From Hordeum vulgare subsp. vulgare (lineage: Eukaryota; Streptophyta; Magnoliopsida; Poales; Poaceae), in contig NC_058518.1 in the NCBI RefSeq assembly GCF_904849725.1, positions 8,948,147 through 9,012,146 of the forward strand: a stretch of DNA of 64,000 nucleotides, written 5' to 3'. Below, piece by piece: positions 35,898-48,792 of this stretch. The position numbers were made by a program, and so were the translations under genes. The notes under the pieces are model-generated. The model ran no database searches, was not told where the DNA came from, and saw only the letters and a list, made by a program, of their open reading frames with translations. Each line of letters begins with the position of its first letter. The first letter of the stretch is position 1.

Positions 35898-35911
35898 TGC
35901 AAGTGGGAGAC
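35898..35911 (+). promoter_or_regulatory. Copia polypurine tract
   Basis: AAGTGGGAGAC lies directly before the 3' LTR start (TGTTGG, 35912). A purine-rich run at this place is the plus-strand primer. Confidence 0.8.
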
Positions 35912-37729
35912 TGTTGGAATTATGCCCTAGAGGCAATAATAAATATAGTTATTATTATAATTCATGTATCAAGATAATCGTTTATTATCCATGCTATAAT
36001 TGTATTGAATAAAGACTCATTTACATGTGTGGATACATAGACAAAACACCATCCCTAGCAAGCCTCTAGTTGGCTAGCCAGTTGATCAAAGATAGTCAAT
36101 GTCTTCTAATTATGGACAAAGTGTTGTTGCTTGATAACTGGATCACGTCATTAGGAGAATCACGTGATGGACTAGACCCAAACTAATAGACGTAGCATGT
36201 TGATCGTGTCATTTTGTTGCTACTGTTTTCTGCGTGTCAAGTATTTATTCCTATGACCATGAGATCATATAACTCACTGACACCGGAGGAATGCTTTGTG
36301 TGTATCAAACGTTGCAACGTAACTGGGTGACTATAACGATGCTCTACAGGTATCTCCGAAGGTCTTAGTTGAGTTAGTATGGATCAAACTGGGATTTGTC
36401 ACTCCGTGTGACGGAGAGGTATCTCGGGGCCCACTCGGTAATACAACATCACACACAAGCCTTGCAAGCAATGTAACTTAGTGTAAGTTGCGGGATCTTG
36501 TATTACGGAACGAGTAAAGAGAGTTGCCGGTAAACGAGATTGAAATAGGTATGCGGATACTAACGATCGAATCTCGGGCAAGTAACATACCGAAGGACAA
36601 AGGGAATGACATACGGGATTATATGAACCCTTGGCACTGAGGTTCAAACGATAAGATCTTCGTAGAATATGTAGGATCCAATATGGGCATCCAGGTCCCG
36701 CTATTGGATATTGACCGAGGAGTCTCTCGGGTCATGTCTACATAGTTCTCGAACCCGCAGGGTCTGCACACTTAAGGTTCGACGTTGTTTTATGCGTATT
36801 TGAGTTATATGGTTGGTTACCGAATGTTGTTCGGAGTCCCGGATGAGATCACGGACGTCACGAGGGTTTCCGGAATGGTTCGGAAACGAAGATTGATATA
36901 TAGGATGACCTCATTTGATTACCGGAAGGTTTTCGGAGTTACCGGGAATGTACCGGGAATGACGAATGGGTTCCGGGAGTTCACCGGGGGGGGCAACCCT
37001 TCCCGGGGAAGCCCATAGGCCTTGAGGGTGGCACACCAGCCCTTAGTGGGCTGGTGGGACAGCCCAAAAGGGCCCTATGCGCCTAGGAAAGAAAATCAAA
37101 GAGAAAAGAAAAAAAAGAGGAGGTGGGAAGGGAAGGAAGGACTCCCACCCACCAAACCAAGTCCAACTCGGTTGGCGGGGGGAGCCTTCCCCCTTGGACT
37201 CGGCCGACCCCCTTGGGGCTCCTTGAGCCCCAAGGCAAGGTCCCCTCCCTCCCACCTATATATACGGAGGTTTTAGGGCTGATTTGAGACGACTTTTCCA
37301 CGGCAGCCCGACCACATACCTCCACGGTTTTTCCTCTAGATCGCGTTTCTGCGGAGCTCGGGCGGAGCCCTGCTGAGACAAGGTCATCACCAACCTCCGG
37401 AGCGCCGTCACGCTGCCGGAGAACTCTTCTACCTCTCTGTCTCTCTTGCTGGATCAAGAAGGCCGAGATCATCATCGAGCTGTACGTGTGCTGAACGCGG
37501 AGGTGCCATCCGTTCGGTACTAGATCGTGGGACTGATCGCGGGATTGTTCGCGGGGCGGATCGAGGGACGTGAGGACGTTCCACTACATCAACCGCGTTC
37601 ACTAACGCTTCTGCTGTACGATCTACAAGGATACGTAGATCACTCATCCCCTCTCGTAGATGGACATCACCATGATAGGTCTTCGTGTGCGTAGGATAAT
37701 TTTTGTTTCCCATGCGACGTTCCCCATCA
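35912..37729 (+). repeat. 3' LTR of the copia element
   Basis: It is the partner of 28795-30625, with the same ends and TATA box (37256-37264). It is followed by the target duplicate AATCA and then by the resumed Sukkula-type LTR. Confidence 0.93.
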
Positions 37730-40700
37730 AATCAGTGGTTTGCTAGGTTGACCAGGTTGAAGGTTTCATGGCATTGTTGAGAAGGCTGATATTTAACATG
37801 TGGTAGGCAACGAGACACAATCGATTGAAGTGATAAAACTAGCATGGCAATGATAGTAATGGTATATGGGGAAATGATCATCTTGCCTGAGATCCCGCAT
37901 GGAAGAAGAATGCCTCCGTGAAGCAGACGAACCGACGTAGTCGAACGGGTCATCAAATCCGACACGCTTGCGGAACTCTATCGAGACGAAGCAGACCGGA
38001 AACACAAATCAACACACGATATTCACCACACGAAGCACAACACATATGATGCATGAATAGTTCAATACATGCAAGTCACGGCATGACGATTCACACAATC
38101 AAACACTACACATTAAGTGAAGTTCAATATGCATCGAGTTGCATATTGACGAAACTCCACGTTAATTATTTAGTTCTATCCCGATTAGATACACGGCAAT
38201 ATTAAGTGTGATTAAACATGGCAAGAGGTGAAGCCTAACTATTCTTCCTATCTAGGCATTTTAAATGAGGTCGGAAATGACATATAGCACCTCCGGGACG
38301 ACCTCACATGTTAATTTACAATTCTGTCCAGATCTGAATTAACACCTTTAATTAGTTGTTAAACAGCAAAACAAATAGGTTCATGTGATTATACGCGTCA
38401 AGGCAAGCAATCTACACGTAAAGAACATCTCCAACGGAGCTACGTATCAAAAGATACAAGCACCGCAAGATATGATGGCATGAATGCACTATGTGTTCAA
38501 CGTCGGTCACGAGCACTTCAAAACATTCAAGCAGCAAGAGAAAATGAAACTACACGAGATTCTAAGCAAGTTACATGTAGGACACGATCAAATCGGAGCT
38601 ACGGTTCAACAACTACGAGCAAAACAAGAAATGACTACGATCTGCCAAAATCAGCCACATAGCATTTTCTACGCCCCACAACTACGAGCTACACAACTCC
38701 GATATGCTCAAGCAAGGCATGGCACGGAAGAGGGCAAGAAGCAGTACTACGAACAACTAACAACAAATAGCATGGCAGCAAGGAACACTAGGGAAAGAAG
38801 TCACAAAATGGCTTCCCACACACTATTTCAGACTTGGAGAAAATTACACCTCCTGAAAGTGCAGTTTTCGATCTGAAGCAATATTGACAGCAGAAAAACC
38901 CATAGCTACAGGACTCAAAATGGCATGAAAATTTACAGCATGCTAGAGAAACACAAGGGGTACAACTAACTCCATTGGACCAACCTCAAAAGAGCTACAG
39001 ATCACAAGATGCAAGCAAGACAAGACAGCAACAAAATATAACAGATTCCAGACTTAGAAATATTTCAGCTCCTCTAAAACAGCACTATTTCTAGCAACTT
39101 GAGAGCAAGAAAAACACACCTAAACATGCATTTCTATTGCAACCAAAAATACCAGCGGCTAAACAAAACATCCAAGATCAACTCTCTAGTTGACAACTCC
39201 GTCAAACGATGCACGGAATAAATCCTACGAATTAAACAAAAGGGCAACTTAGCAAAATATCTCGCGAACTAACTTACTCGAAATCTAAAACTAATTGCAC
39301 AGAAAAATCCATGGGATTTTTCTACCCCGGAAACATATAAAATATGTGGGGTTTGCAACACAAAATAATGCCGCACATAAATGCGAGATAATCCCCTATA
39401 TACGGGAAAATAAGCTACCGGCAAATCCTTACATGCAAAAATACAATTGGCCTCACTAAAATACATGGAAAAATGGTCCATAAACCCTAGGCATTTCTAA
39501 AGCGGCATACGATCAATCCGGACTTGCACGAAAATTAAATACGGGGCGTGCCCTATTGAAACAGCACACAAAACTAGGCGTTTGGCACGTTAAACTTCGT
39601 CAAATGATTATGCAAGTTGAAAATCCGCAATCTACGCGAAATTCTACCCGAGATACATATCTAAATCTTCACGATCCGACTTACGGATAATATTCTACGG
39701 GCATTCGAAGATACGTTATTTACTGAAATTAAATAAATCCGAAAACTAAAATAAAATCTACCGGGCCTAATTCTACTGCAGATGGGTCTACAATACACGG
39801 GCGCGGGATAGCAAAAGGCGCACAGGGGCGCCGGATAGAAGGGCTCACCTGCGTGGCCTATTGGGTCGGCCTCGTGCAGCAGGGGTGGGGGGCCTCGGCC
39901 TGGTGGAACGAGCTGGGCCTCGGCGGGGCGGATGCTGGGCCGGCGCGGGGCCCACGGGGGCGCTGGAGCGGTTGCGCCTCGTCGTTCTCGTCGGCTCGTC
40001 GACCTCGGGGCATGGCGGCGGCGGTTCTGGCAGCAGGAGGTGGGCACGGGGAGGAACCGGCATAGGAGGCGAAGGGACCCCAGCCCGGACCGGATCGGGC
40101 CGGCGGTCGGCGGCGGAGCACGCGACGGCCGGCGGCGAAGCACGCCGGGCGGGGGAGCGACGGGATCCGGCCAGCGAGGCGCGGCCGCAGGCCGGCTCGA
40201 CGGGAGGCGCAGGATTTGGCGCCAGCGGCGGCGGCGGACGCTTGGCAGGATGCGGCGGCTGGCGGCGAGGAAGGCACGAGGCGTGGGAGACGGGGGCTGG
40301 CTCGAGATGGCTTGCTGCCATGGGTGGAGCTCGGGAGGAGCTGCGGGCATGGGAGGGCTCCTGTGGTCGCCCGGACAATGTCCGGCGGCCATGGACAATG
40401 TCCGGTAGGGCTAGGAAACGAAAATTTAGGCCTCTAATTGTGGATCCGAGGGCTGAAAATGAAGGGGAGGAGTGGATTTCGGGATTGGAAGAGGTGGGGC
40501 TTGAAGTTGGAGTTTTTGTAGGGGGGTGGCTGCAATTTTACATGGGGGAAAACCTAGAGAGTGAGAGAGGTCTGTCTAGGGGGGTGGAGCTTATATAGGG
40601 TTGACCTGTGGTGGGGCGGACCTCGTCCGTCCGATCGCGATCCGATGACCACGAACGGAGGAAGTGGCTAGGTGGCACTACTGACCTGTGTAGATGGGCT

Positions 40701-43699
40701 ATGTAGGGGTGAGAGGGAAATAGCGCGGCGCGGCAACAAGATTTAAAATACCGAAACACGTCCGACGGTAGACCGAATACGGTGTCGCTACGGTCGACCG
40801 TTCGGGTACCAGACGGACTCTGATCGCGACGAAATTCGACAGGCGGCCTGGCTATATTAAAGTAGGACCACACGTCAAATCTCAACCCGATCAGAGAAAG
40901 TTTTACGCACACTTTAAAAACAGAGTTACGACGGTGCCGCGGGCGCGTGCGTGTGCGGTCGGACTCAGAACGGACAACGACGAGAACCGGCAACTAACAA
41001 CGGATGCAAGTTTTAAAACTGGCGGCAACGGAGATGCTGATGCAATGCTGATGATGCGCATGATGTGATGATGATGCAACAAATAAAATAAGCCACAGGA
41101 CGAAAACAGAAAGGAAAGGGAATCTTCTGGAACGTCGGCATCGGACAGTCACAGGCGCCTCCTGGGCTTGTGGCCCACTGGCTCACCTCCTCCGATTGAT
41201 TCTTGCGCAGGTATTTTTCATATATTCCACAAAAATTCCTCGTAAATTTTAGGTCATTCCGAGAACTTTTATTTCTGCACAAAAACAACACCATGGCAAT
41301 TCTGCTGAAAACAACGTGAGTCCGGGTTAGTTCCATTCAAATCATGCAAGTTAGAGTCCAAAACAAGGGCAAAAGAGTTTGGTAAAGTAGATACGATGGA
41401 GACGTATCAGAGGCTCATCAATGGAATATGCAAACCAAGTTCTATAGTGTAAGGGTCCCATATAGTTATGCATGGGTGATAATCTCTATGGAGTACAAAT
41501 ATAGCAAAGGAGTACGAGTGTGGATCTTTCAAAAGGAATAGTAGTGTTGCCCACTTCTCTCTTTTTATTTCTTTATTTCTTTTTCTTTTATTTTTGTGTG
41601 GCCTCTTTGGATCTTTCTATTTATATCTCATTTGTCCTCTTTGGGATCTTTTTTTGTCCTCTTTGGGATCTTTCCCTCACTTAAGGGCAACACTCTATGT
41701 TTTACATGAATAAAAACAAGATCATCACACTTTATAAGAAGTATTCAACATAAAGACAAGTGAAAACTATCATGATGTGTGCAAATGTATGCCTTTGCTA
41801 GTGTAGCAGGATATGCAATGATACTAGCGCATCATGTAGCAATAATATGGGCAAGGCCTAACTATCATGCGGCTCCTCGATCAAGCAAAAAGCATGTATG
41901 ACATGAAGATCAAGTCATGAGATGGTGGATGTTGCAAGGCAATGTATCTTGGAAAGGCTATGGAAATGCCTTAATAGGTAGGTATGGTGGCTGTTTTGAG
42001 GAAAGATATAATGAGGCTTATGAATGACAGAGCGTATCATGTCATGGGTTTGGATGCACCGGGCAAGTTTGCACCAACTCTCAAGATGAGAAAGGGCAAT
42101 GCACGGTACCGAAGAGGCTAGCAAAATATGGATGGTGGAAGTGCCAACAATGGAATACTCACACTAGCCCGAAGAACTCATACACTTATTATCATTAACT
42201 CTCTATCTAGTCAGGAGATTCACAAAGAGACAAGTACCCCGAGGAGGAGTGTTTGGGGGTTTGGTTATCCTTGCGCATCCTCGACCCATGGTAACGTGAG
42301 GATATTCTATATATTCCAACCCCTCCAGAGGTTAGCGATCAATTTAGTAGCTAGAGTTCTCAACTAATTTTTAATTTTTAAAAAACACACGAATTTCCCA
42401 AAATACGAAACCTAACACTAATAGGCTCAAGCTCTTGGCACCAATAGTCCAAACATTACTCAAATCAATACCTCAAAACTATTGCAAGTTACTACTATAC
42501 TTAAATAGCAATCTTAATTACCTACTCATGCAAGACACACAACTCACTGCAACGAGCCAACTCTCTAGACAAGATAAGAATGATAACTCAAGAGAGTTCC
42601 AAAAGCAACCTAAATAAAAGCTCTTAAAAAGATAAGCATGAAAACTAAGAGCTAAGCATGACAACAACTACGGAAAGATAAAGAACACACAAAAAGGATA
42701 AGCATGAAAACCTATGTTGTGTTCTAGAGTGGAATGGAGCGTGTTTCTCTCCCAAGCAAGTAAGGCTAGGTTCCAAATTTTTATGAACAGCAAGCAAAAC
42801 TAAAAAAACTAAAAAGTAAATAGCGGGACGCTCCAAGCATAGCACATAACATGTGAAGGGATAAAAATATAGCATGGAGATGGACGAACTGATGATTGTT
42901 GATAGAGAAAGGGATGCTCGGGGGCATCCCCAAGCTTACACGCTTGAGTCTCCTTGAATATTTCTTGGGGTGCATGGGGGCATCCCCAAGCTTGAGCGCT
43001 TGAGACTCATGTATCTTCTTTCATCATCTCCCATCGCATACGTGAAAACTCCCTTCATACGAAACTCATCATAAGCTGATTAGAGTGGTTAGTGCCCTTA
43101 ATAAAATAATTTATAACCTGATGGAAATAAAGATTTTCTTGAATTGATACTGTTTCTCAAGATTGCCAAGAGGTTTTTTCAAATAAAAAGTAAGCTTAGG
43201 ATTTGCAAAACAATGAAAACGCAAAACATGGCAGAATCTGTGAAAAACAGAATGCAGGTAGTAAATAATTTCTTCGGGGCACTTCTACAACTCAAATAAA
43301 AACACTCAGAACAGATGACAGAAAGGCAATTATATAGAGCATGTTGTCAAAACAATTCAAATAAAAAATATGATCTGGTGATTTTTGGCGAATTTTTCCG
43401 TTAAGAAGACATAATCTGTTTCTGGAGAGTATGTCACAATTTTTGAACTTTCTTGCAATTAGAGGCTAAAACTTGGCACAAAGCTTAAAAATAAAGATAC
43501 AATGATGTTTCTACAGTAGTAACACACATGAAGACCACTAAAAATTGAAAGTAAAAACTCAAAGTAAAGATTACAAGGGTTGTCTCCCTAGAGCTGTTTC
43601 TTTATATCCATAAAGATAGGCTTAAGATTTTCATGATGCTCTCGTAGGGATAAGAGTTGTAGAACAAAAGAGAGCATCAAGAAGCATATACCAAACAAA

Positions 43700-43920
43700 T
43701 TTAAGTCTAAAGAGAGGGAACTTGATATTATTAGTGGGATAAGAGTTGTAGGGATAATAGGAATATTGCAATAGAATAAGAGTTGTAGGGATAATAGGAA
43801 TATTGCAATATAATAATTCATTGAAGCACAAAGCAATAAGCATAGGAAGGCAGAACAAGTGCAGCTTCAAAACCTTCAACACAAAGAGAGGGAACTTGAT
43901 ATTATTGAAATATCTATAAG
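43700..43920. repeat. Short tandem repeats in element B
   Basis: AATAAGAGTTGTAGGGATAA followed by TAGGAATATTGCAAT occurs twice at about 43736-43812, and AGAGAGGGAACTTGATATTA occurs at 43713 and 43885. These look like replication-slippage copies within the retrotransposon. Confidence 0.75.
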
Positions 43921-44383
43921 CATATGTTCCCTTCTCATAATAATTTTCATTGGGATCATGAATAAACTCAACAATATAAGTATCACATAAAGCATTGCTA
44001 CCATGATCCACATGCAAAAAGGTACTCTTACTCTCCACATAAGCATAATCTTTCTCATTGGTAATAGTGGGAGTAGGACTATCATAAACAACTTGAACAC
44101 CATAGATTCATTGTGTATTGGGGAGATGGTGTTCAACAAGGGAGTAATTCCCTCCATGATTATGACCAGTTTCATATGGATAATTTCTCCTTATGTCATA
44201 GGTATCTTTTCAATTACTATAGATAGGAGTTATAACATCATCATGGTAGAGAAGAGCATTATTATTGCTAGCAACTATATTTGTAAACATGTTGTCTTTA
44301 TTCTTACTAGCAAAATAATTATCAATTATCACATCACCAATGGGTAAAGGACTTGCAATCCTATCATCCCCAAGCTTAGAGCT

Positions 44384-45480
44384 TTACATATCATCATTTT
44401 CAGAGTTGGTACCAAAAATATTTTCAAGATCATAAGTAGCACTATCATCATCTTCCCAATCACAATTAGTAACATGCATATCATAATCAAAATCATCTTC
44501 AATAGTACCTACAAACTTATCATCAAGATAATGAATGCAGTCAAGCTCAGCATCCTTCATAAATTTACGTTTGTTAGGATACAAGTTGATGCGAGGAGTA
44601 TGCTCAGGCCAGCTTGATACCCATTGTTCTTCCTTCTTGTCCCTCTTCCTCCTCTTCTTTTTCTTCTTCTTCACCTTAGGAGGGAGTGGTTGGAGAGGAA
44701 GCTTCTCAACATATTTTGGTTTATCATTAGAAACAGTAGGGGAAACTTGGGAGAAACTCTCCTTTTTATTAGTGGAAACATAAGAGACATATGTATGCTT
44801 TGGTAAAATTCCCTCCTTTATAATCTTACTTATGTAATCATTTTCATGGCAATTAACAACACAATAGAGATGACATCTTTGCAAAGTGTTGTTTATTCCT
44901 AAGGCATTATCATCTAGCCAAGAAGTTTTTTCTGATAACTCTTCACACATCAAAAATAACATAAGTTCATCATAAAGAACAGAAGTGATCATGTTATCAC
45001 ACAACTGGTTAATAGTTATGTTTTGAAAGTACATTCATTGAAAATTAAAGTGGCCCTCTATACCACAAAGTTCACAAGTAAAAGGATAAATGTCACAAAA
45101 TTCTCTAGCAATTTCATTTAAATCTCTAACCCAAGTGATTGTTCTTTCATGCCTATGTTGCTTATATTACTTCTCTTATTCAATCATAGGCCTTTCACAA
45201 GGTCTATCCACTCCACACACATTAACATGCTTATATAAAACTTCATTTTCAGGAATTGGATCATGCATGTTGCAATTATCATTAACATTTTCATTTTCTT
45301 TGCAAATCTCTTTAAAAGGTTCATGATGCTTGATCCAATTATCCTTAGGCATATTAAGATGTGAAGCAAAAGATTTGAGGAAATCAACAAGGAGTTGAGA
45401 ATCAAGCCCAAACTTAGCACTAAACTTATTAAAACTTGCAGTTTCAACAAAGGCCTTAATGCAATCATACTCATAATTTA
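44384..45480 (-). pseudogene. Gag-like protein of element B with a broken zinc knuckle
   Basis: The minus strand carries a frame from about 45480 (NYEYDCIKAFVETASFNKFS, FGLDSQLLVDFLKSFASHLN) through TITWVRDLNEIAREFCDIYP and CELCGIEGHFNFQ to the 216-residue open part at 44384-45034. CX2CX4HX4 is a CCHC knuckle whose last Cys codon is now TGA. Two TAA codons lie near 45160-45180. The C-terminal part has a Lys-rich block (KKKKKKRRKRDKK) and an acidic tail (IEDDFDYDMHVTNCDWEDDD). Gag function is inferred from position and the knuckle; I do not recognise the family name. Confidence 0.55.
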
Positions 45481-45489
45481 TACTTGACT

Positions 45490-46097
45490 ACTTAACCACA
45501 TAGCTAATGTAGAAGACCTCAGCCCCAAGGAGGAACTACTCCCGCTTCATGGAGGGAGGAAGCAACGTCGATGGAGATGAATCCGAGAGCACTTCCCCGT
45601 CCCGGCAGGGTGCCGGCACAGGAATTCTGTCCCCCAAAACTTGTCGGCGATAGCGGCGGAGATCGGAATTGCTTCTGGAGAAAAGGGTTCTGGAATCAGG
45701 ATTTCCTCCAGGGGGGGGGGGTAAATATAGGCCAAAGGAGGGAACCAGAGGGCGTGGGACGCACCCAGGCGGCCTCCCTGCGCGGCCTGGGGGTAGGCCG
45801 CGCCCACAGGTCGCCTGGGTAGCCCTTGGCCCCCCTCTGGCCCATCTTCGGTGATTTGGAAGCTTCCGGTATGCTGATTTTTATATATTTTTCTCGGGAT
45901 TTTTGGGGTTGTGGAAAATTGGGTAAAAGCCCCTGTAAAATAGACATCAGCAAACAAGAACTGGGACTGGGTACACTGAGTTAGTAGGTTAGTCCAAATA
46001 TGTGTAAAATGATATAAAAGTGTAGCAAAACATATAACAATGTCACCCAAAAGAGCATGGAACAAGCAGAAATTGTAGATATGTTTGGGACGTATCA
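45490..46097 (-). repeat. LTR piece of element B
   Basis: Its outer end is the complement of TGATACGTCCCAAACATATC. It contains a run of ten G (45711-45720) and GC-rich sequence. The inner boundary is uncertain and may be a deletion joint, since coding sequence follows within a few bases without a visible primer site. Confidence 0.5.
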
Positions 46098-46695
46098 GCT
46101 ACCACATTCGTTAACAAGTCAATCTTCAACCTTGAAGAAAATGACAACACTAAATATGCTGATGACTTTTCTCCAACCTATTGCTTCATGGCAAAAGGTT
46201 CAAAGGTACCGAATGATAGTTCCTCCTCTGACTCTAGTGACTATGAGCCTGAAGATTATAAAAAACCCAGTTATAGTAAAATTGCCAACATTGCCACGAA
46301 GCAACAAAGTGCCATAAAAAATCTTCAAAATTTGCTAGACAGAAGCGATGATCCGTTGAATGATGAAATGAATCATACTCAAGTCCTCATTGAAGACATG
46401 AAAAGTCTCTGGTATAGATTTGATAGTCTTCAAGATCGTTATGGCACACTCTTGTCTGATCATGAGAAACTTTCCTATAAATTTCTTCAAAGGAAGCTTG
46501 ATCTTGAGAAGTTGAAGATGTCTCATGATGATATTCGAATGGAAAACGATTTATTGATTGCTCAACAGATCAGTGTTGTTCAGGTTGAATTCACTCCACC
46601 ATGTCAGAAATGCATCGAGCGTGAAACTGCTAATTCTTCACCTGAATCATCAAATGCTTCTATCACTACAAATTCTTCAACTGTTCCTGTGGTAT
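46098..46695 (+). pseudogene. Copia-type gag fragment
   Basis: The plus-strand frame reads through FNLEENDNTKYADDF, YCFMAKGSKVPNDSS and on to PPCQKCIERETANSSPESS, with heptad-like Leu/Lys segments between (LDLEKLKMSHDDIRMENDLL). The CFMAKG motif followed by an acidic and then coiled-coil segment is what I know from the C-terminal part of copia Gag in grasses. The frame is cut at 46695 by the gypsy C LTR and at 46098 by element B, so both ends are missing. Confidence 0.55.
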
Positions 46696-48787
46696 TGATA
46701 ACCCACAAGTATAGGGGATCGCAACAGTTTTCGAGGGTAGAGTATTCAACACAAATTTATTGATTCGACACAAGGGGATCCAAATAATATTCTCGAGTAT
46801 TCGCAGTTGAGTTGTCAATTGAACCACACCTGAAAGACTTAGTATCTATAGCAGAGTTTCAGTAGCAAAGTAGTGTGATAGTAACGGTAGCAACGGTAAC
46901 AGTAGCAGTAGTAACAAGTGTGACAGTAGTAGCGGTAAAGTAACTTAGCAAGGACCAGTGTAGGAAAAGCTTGTAGGCATTGGATCGGTGATGGATAATT
47001 ATGTTGGATGTTCATCATGTAACAGTTATAACATAGGGTGATATGCAACTAGCTCCAGTTCGTCAATGTAATGTAGGCATGTATTCCGTATTTAGTCATA
47101 CGTGCTTATGGAAAAGAACTTGTATGACATCTTTTGTCCATCCCTCCCGTGGCAGTGGGGTCCTAATGGAAACTAAGGGATATTAAGGTCTACTTTTAAT
47201 AGAGAACCGAAACAAAGCATTAGCACATAGTGAATACATGAACTCCTCATACTATGGTCATCTCCGGCAGTGGTTCCGGCTATTGTCACTCCGGGGTTGC
47301 CGGGTCATAACACATAGTAGGTGACTACAACTTGCAAGATATGATCGAGAACACACATATATTGAGGAAAACATAATAGGTTCAGATCTGAAATCATGGC
47401 ACTCGCGCCCTAGTGACAAGCATTAAGCATAGAAAAATAGTAGCAACATCAATCTTAGAACATAGTGGATACTAGGGATCAAACCCCATCAAAACTAACT
47501 CGATTACATGATAAATCTCATCCAACCCATCATCGTCCAGCAAGCCTATGATGGGATTACTCACGAACAATGAAGAGCATCATGGAATTGGCGATGGAGG
47601 ATGGTTGATGATGATGACGACGTCGATTTCCCCTCTCCGTAGCCCAGAACGGACTCCAGATCTGCCCTCCCATGGAAGAACAGGCGGTGGCGGCGGCTCC
47701 GTATCGTGAAACGCGATGAACTCTTCTCTCCTAATTTTTTTATGGGCGAGAGAGACTATGTAGAGTTGGAGTTTGAGTCTGCGGAGCCACGAGGGCCTCG
47801 CAAGCCTGCCAGGCGCGCCCTAGGGGGGGGGGCTCCTGGGCTCGTGAGCTCCCCCCTCCGTGGCTTCGGGTAATTCTTGGGCCAGTATTTTTCATATATT
47901 CCATAAAAAATCATCGTAAGTTTCCAGGTCATTCCGAAAACTTTTATTTCTGCACAAAAACAACACCATGACAATTCTGCTGAAAACAACGTCAGTCCAG
48001 GTTAGTTCCATTTAAATCATGCAAATTAGAGTCCAAAACAAGGGCAAAAGAGTTTGGAAAAGTAGATACGATGGAGACGTATCAACTCCCCCAAGCTTAA
48101 TGCCTTGCTTGTCCTCAAGCAATTCAGTTGACAAACTGAAAGAGACAAAAGAAAAACTTTTACGAACTCTGTTTGATCTTGTTGTTGTAATTATGTCTAA
48201 CTCATATTCGGATTTTCAACAAGATCATGAGCAAACCACATAAGCAATAACATTTAGGTCTCATGGTGTACTCATATCAATGGCATAATCAACTAGCGAG
48301 CAATAATAATAAGTTTCAAACGTCAACACTTCAATCAAAACAAACATGAAACAATATGAAGAGATGGTATCTCGCTAGCCCTTTCTGAGACCGCAAAACA
48401 TAAATGCAGAGCACCTTCAAAGACCAAGGGCTGACTGAACATTGTATTTCATGGCAAAGAAGATCCAGTCATAGTCATACTCAATATCAATTAATAGCAA
48501 AGCATAAAAATGACAGAGGTGCTTTATAATTGGATCCTTTTATAAGAAGGAGATGACTCGACAGAAATGTAAATAGATAGGCCTTTCGCAGAGCGAAGCA
48601 TTGATTTGCAGAGGTGCCAGAGCTCAAGCTTTAAAGACAAAGATAAATAAATTTGAGTGGCATGCTTTCATTGTCAACGCGATGACCAAGAGTTTTCACC
48701 ATCTTCCATGTTACACAAATTATAGGCGGTTCCCAAACAGAAAAGTAAAGTTTTAACTCCCCCACCACCGATCGATCACACTCCACG
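46696..48787 (-). mobile_element. Gypsy element C, 3' LTR plus ~700 bp, truncated
   Basis: The LTR (46696-48084, 1389 bp) runs from TGATAACCCACAAGTATAGG to GGAGACGTATCA, the same family as element A. The adjoining ACTCCCCCAAGCTTAATG is the polypurine complement, and the next ~700 bases match 19277-19985 closely. At 48787 the match stops (CACTCCACGA) and unrelated GC-rich gene sequence begins. The rest of the element has been lost. Confidence 0.85.
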
Positions 48788-48792
48788 AAACC

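Larger units (their letters stand above)
28795..37729 (+). mobile_element. Complete Ty1/copia retrotransposon with 5-bp target duplication
   Basis: The two LTRs (28795-30625, 1831 bp; 35912-37729, 1818 bp) both start TGTTGGAATTATGCCCTAG and end CGACGTTCCCCATCA. AATCA flanks the element at 28790-28794 and 37730-37734. Primer site, gag-pol frame and polypurine tract are all in the expected order. The LTRs are very similar; part of the length difference is a G run (about 29870-29884 against 36986-36992). This suggests a young insertion. It lies in the Sukkula-type LTR and is the innermost layer of the nest. Family name not assigned. Confidence 0.93.
27278..41153 (-). mobile_element. Solo Sukkula-type LTR, interrupted by a copia element
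   Basis: The left end is TGTCACGCCCAAGATGCG and the right end CGGACAGTCACA, so the unit has TG...CA ends. GGCGC flanks both sides (27273-27277 and 41154-41158). The terminal bases are the complement of the sequence I recall from the barley Sukkula LTR primer. Without the copia insertion and its duplicated 5 bases, the unit is about 4.93 kb, the known Sukkula LTR size (~4.9-5 kb). Nothing like a second LTR or an internal domain is present, so it is a solo LTR formed by LTR-LTR recombination. The right part (39.7-40.6 kb) is GC-rich with long chance frames. Confidence 0.85.
17443..41409 (-). mobile_element. Gypsy retrotransposon A (Athila-like, non-autonomous), carrying nested insertions
   Basis: The element reads right to left. 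The 5' LTR is 26041-27277 plus 41159-41409, followed by a primer-binding region, gag, protease, an Athila-type ORF and a purine tract. The 3' LTR is 17443-19276. Both LTRs begin on the element strand with TGATACGTCTCC. No reverse transcriptase, RNase H or integrase is visible, so it depends on other elements. The 3' LTR lacks its last ~110 bases and has an internal duplication. The right LTR is split by a solo Sukkula-type LTR. The Athila-like label follows from the ORF types; I suspect a Fatima/Sabrina-like family but cannot verify it. Confidence 0.75.
41410..46097 (-). mobile_element. Gypsy-like element B, partial, host of element A
   Basis: The right end is an LTR piece ending GGGACGTATCA at 46097, whose complement begins TGATACGTCCCAAAC, close to the LTR start of element A but a different family. 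Leftward lie gag-like coding remnants and ~2 kb of non-coding internal sequence with purine tracts next to AAGCTTGGGGATGCC (42910-43008). The left LTR is not seen: at 41409/41410 the element is cut by element A. No pol domain is visible. Confidence 0.6.

Noticed and set aside
39661..40598. Long overlapping frames of ~245 residues on both strands
   Set aside because: They lie in the GC-rich part of the Sukkula-type LTR, are open on both strands and in several frames, and have no motifs.
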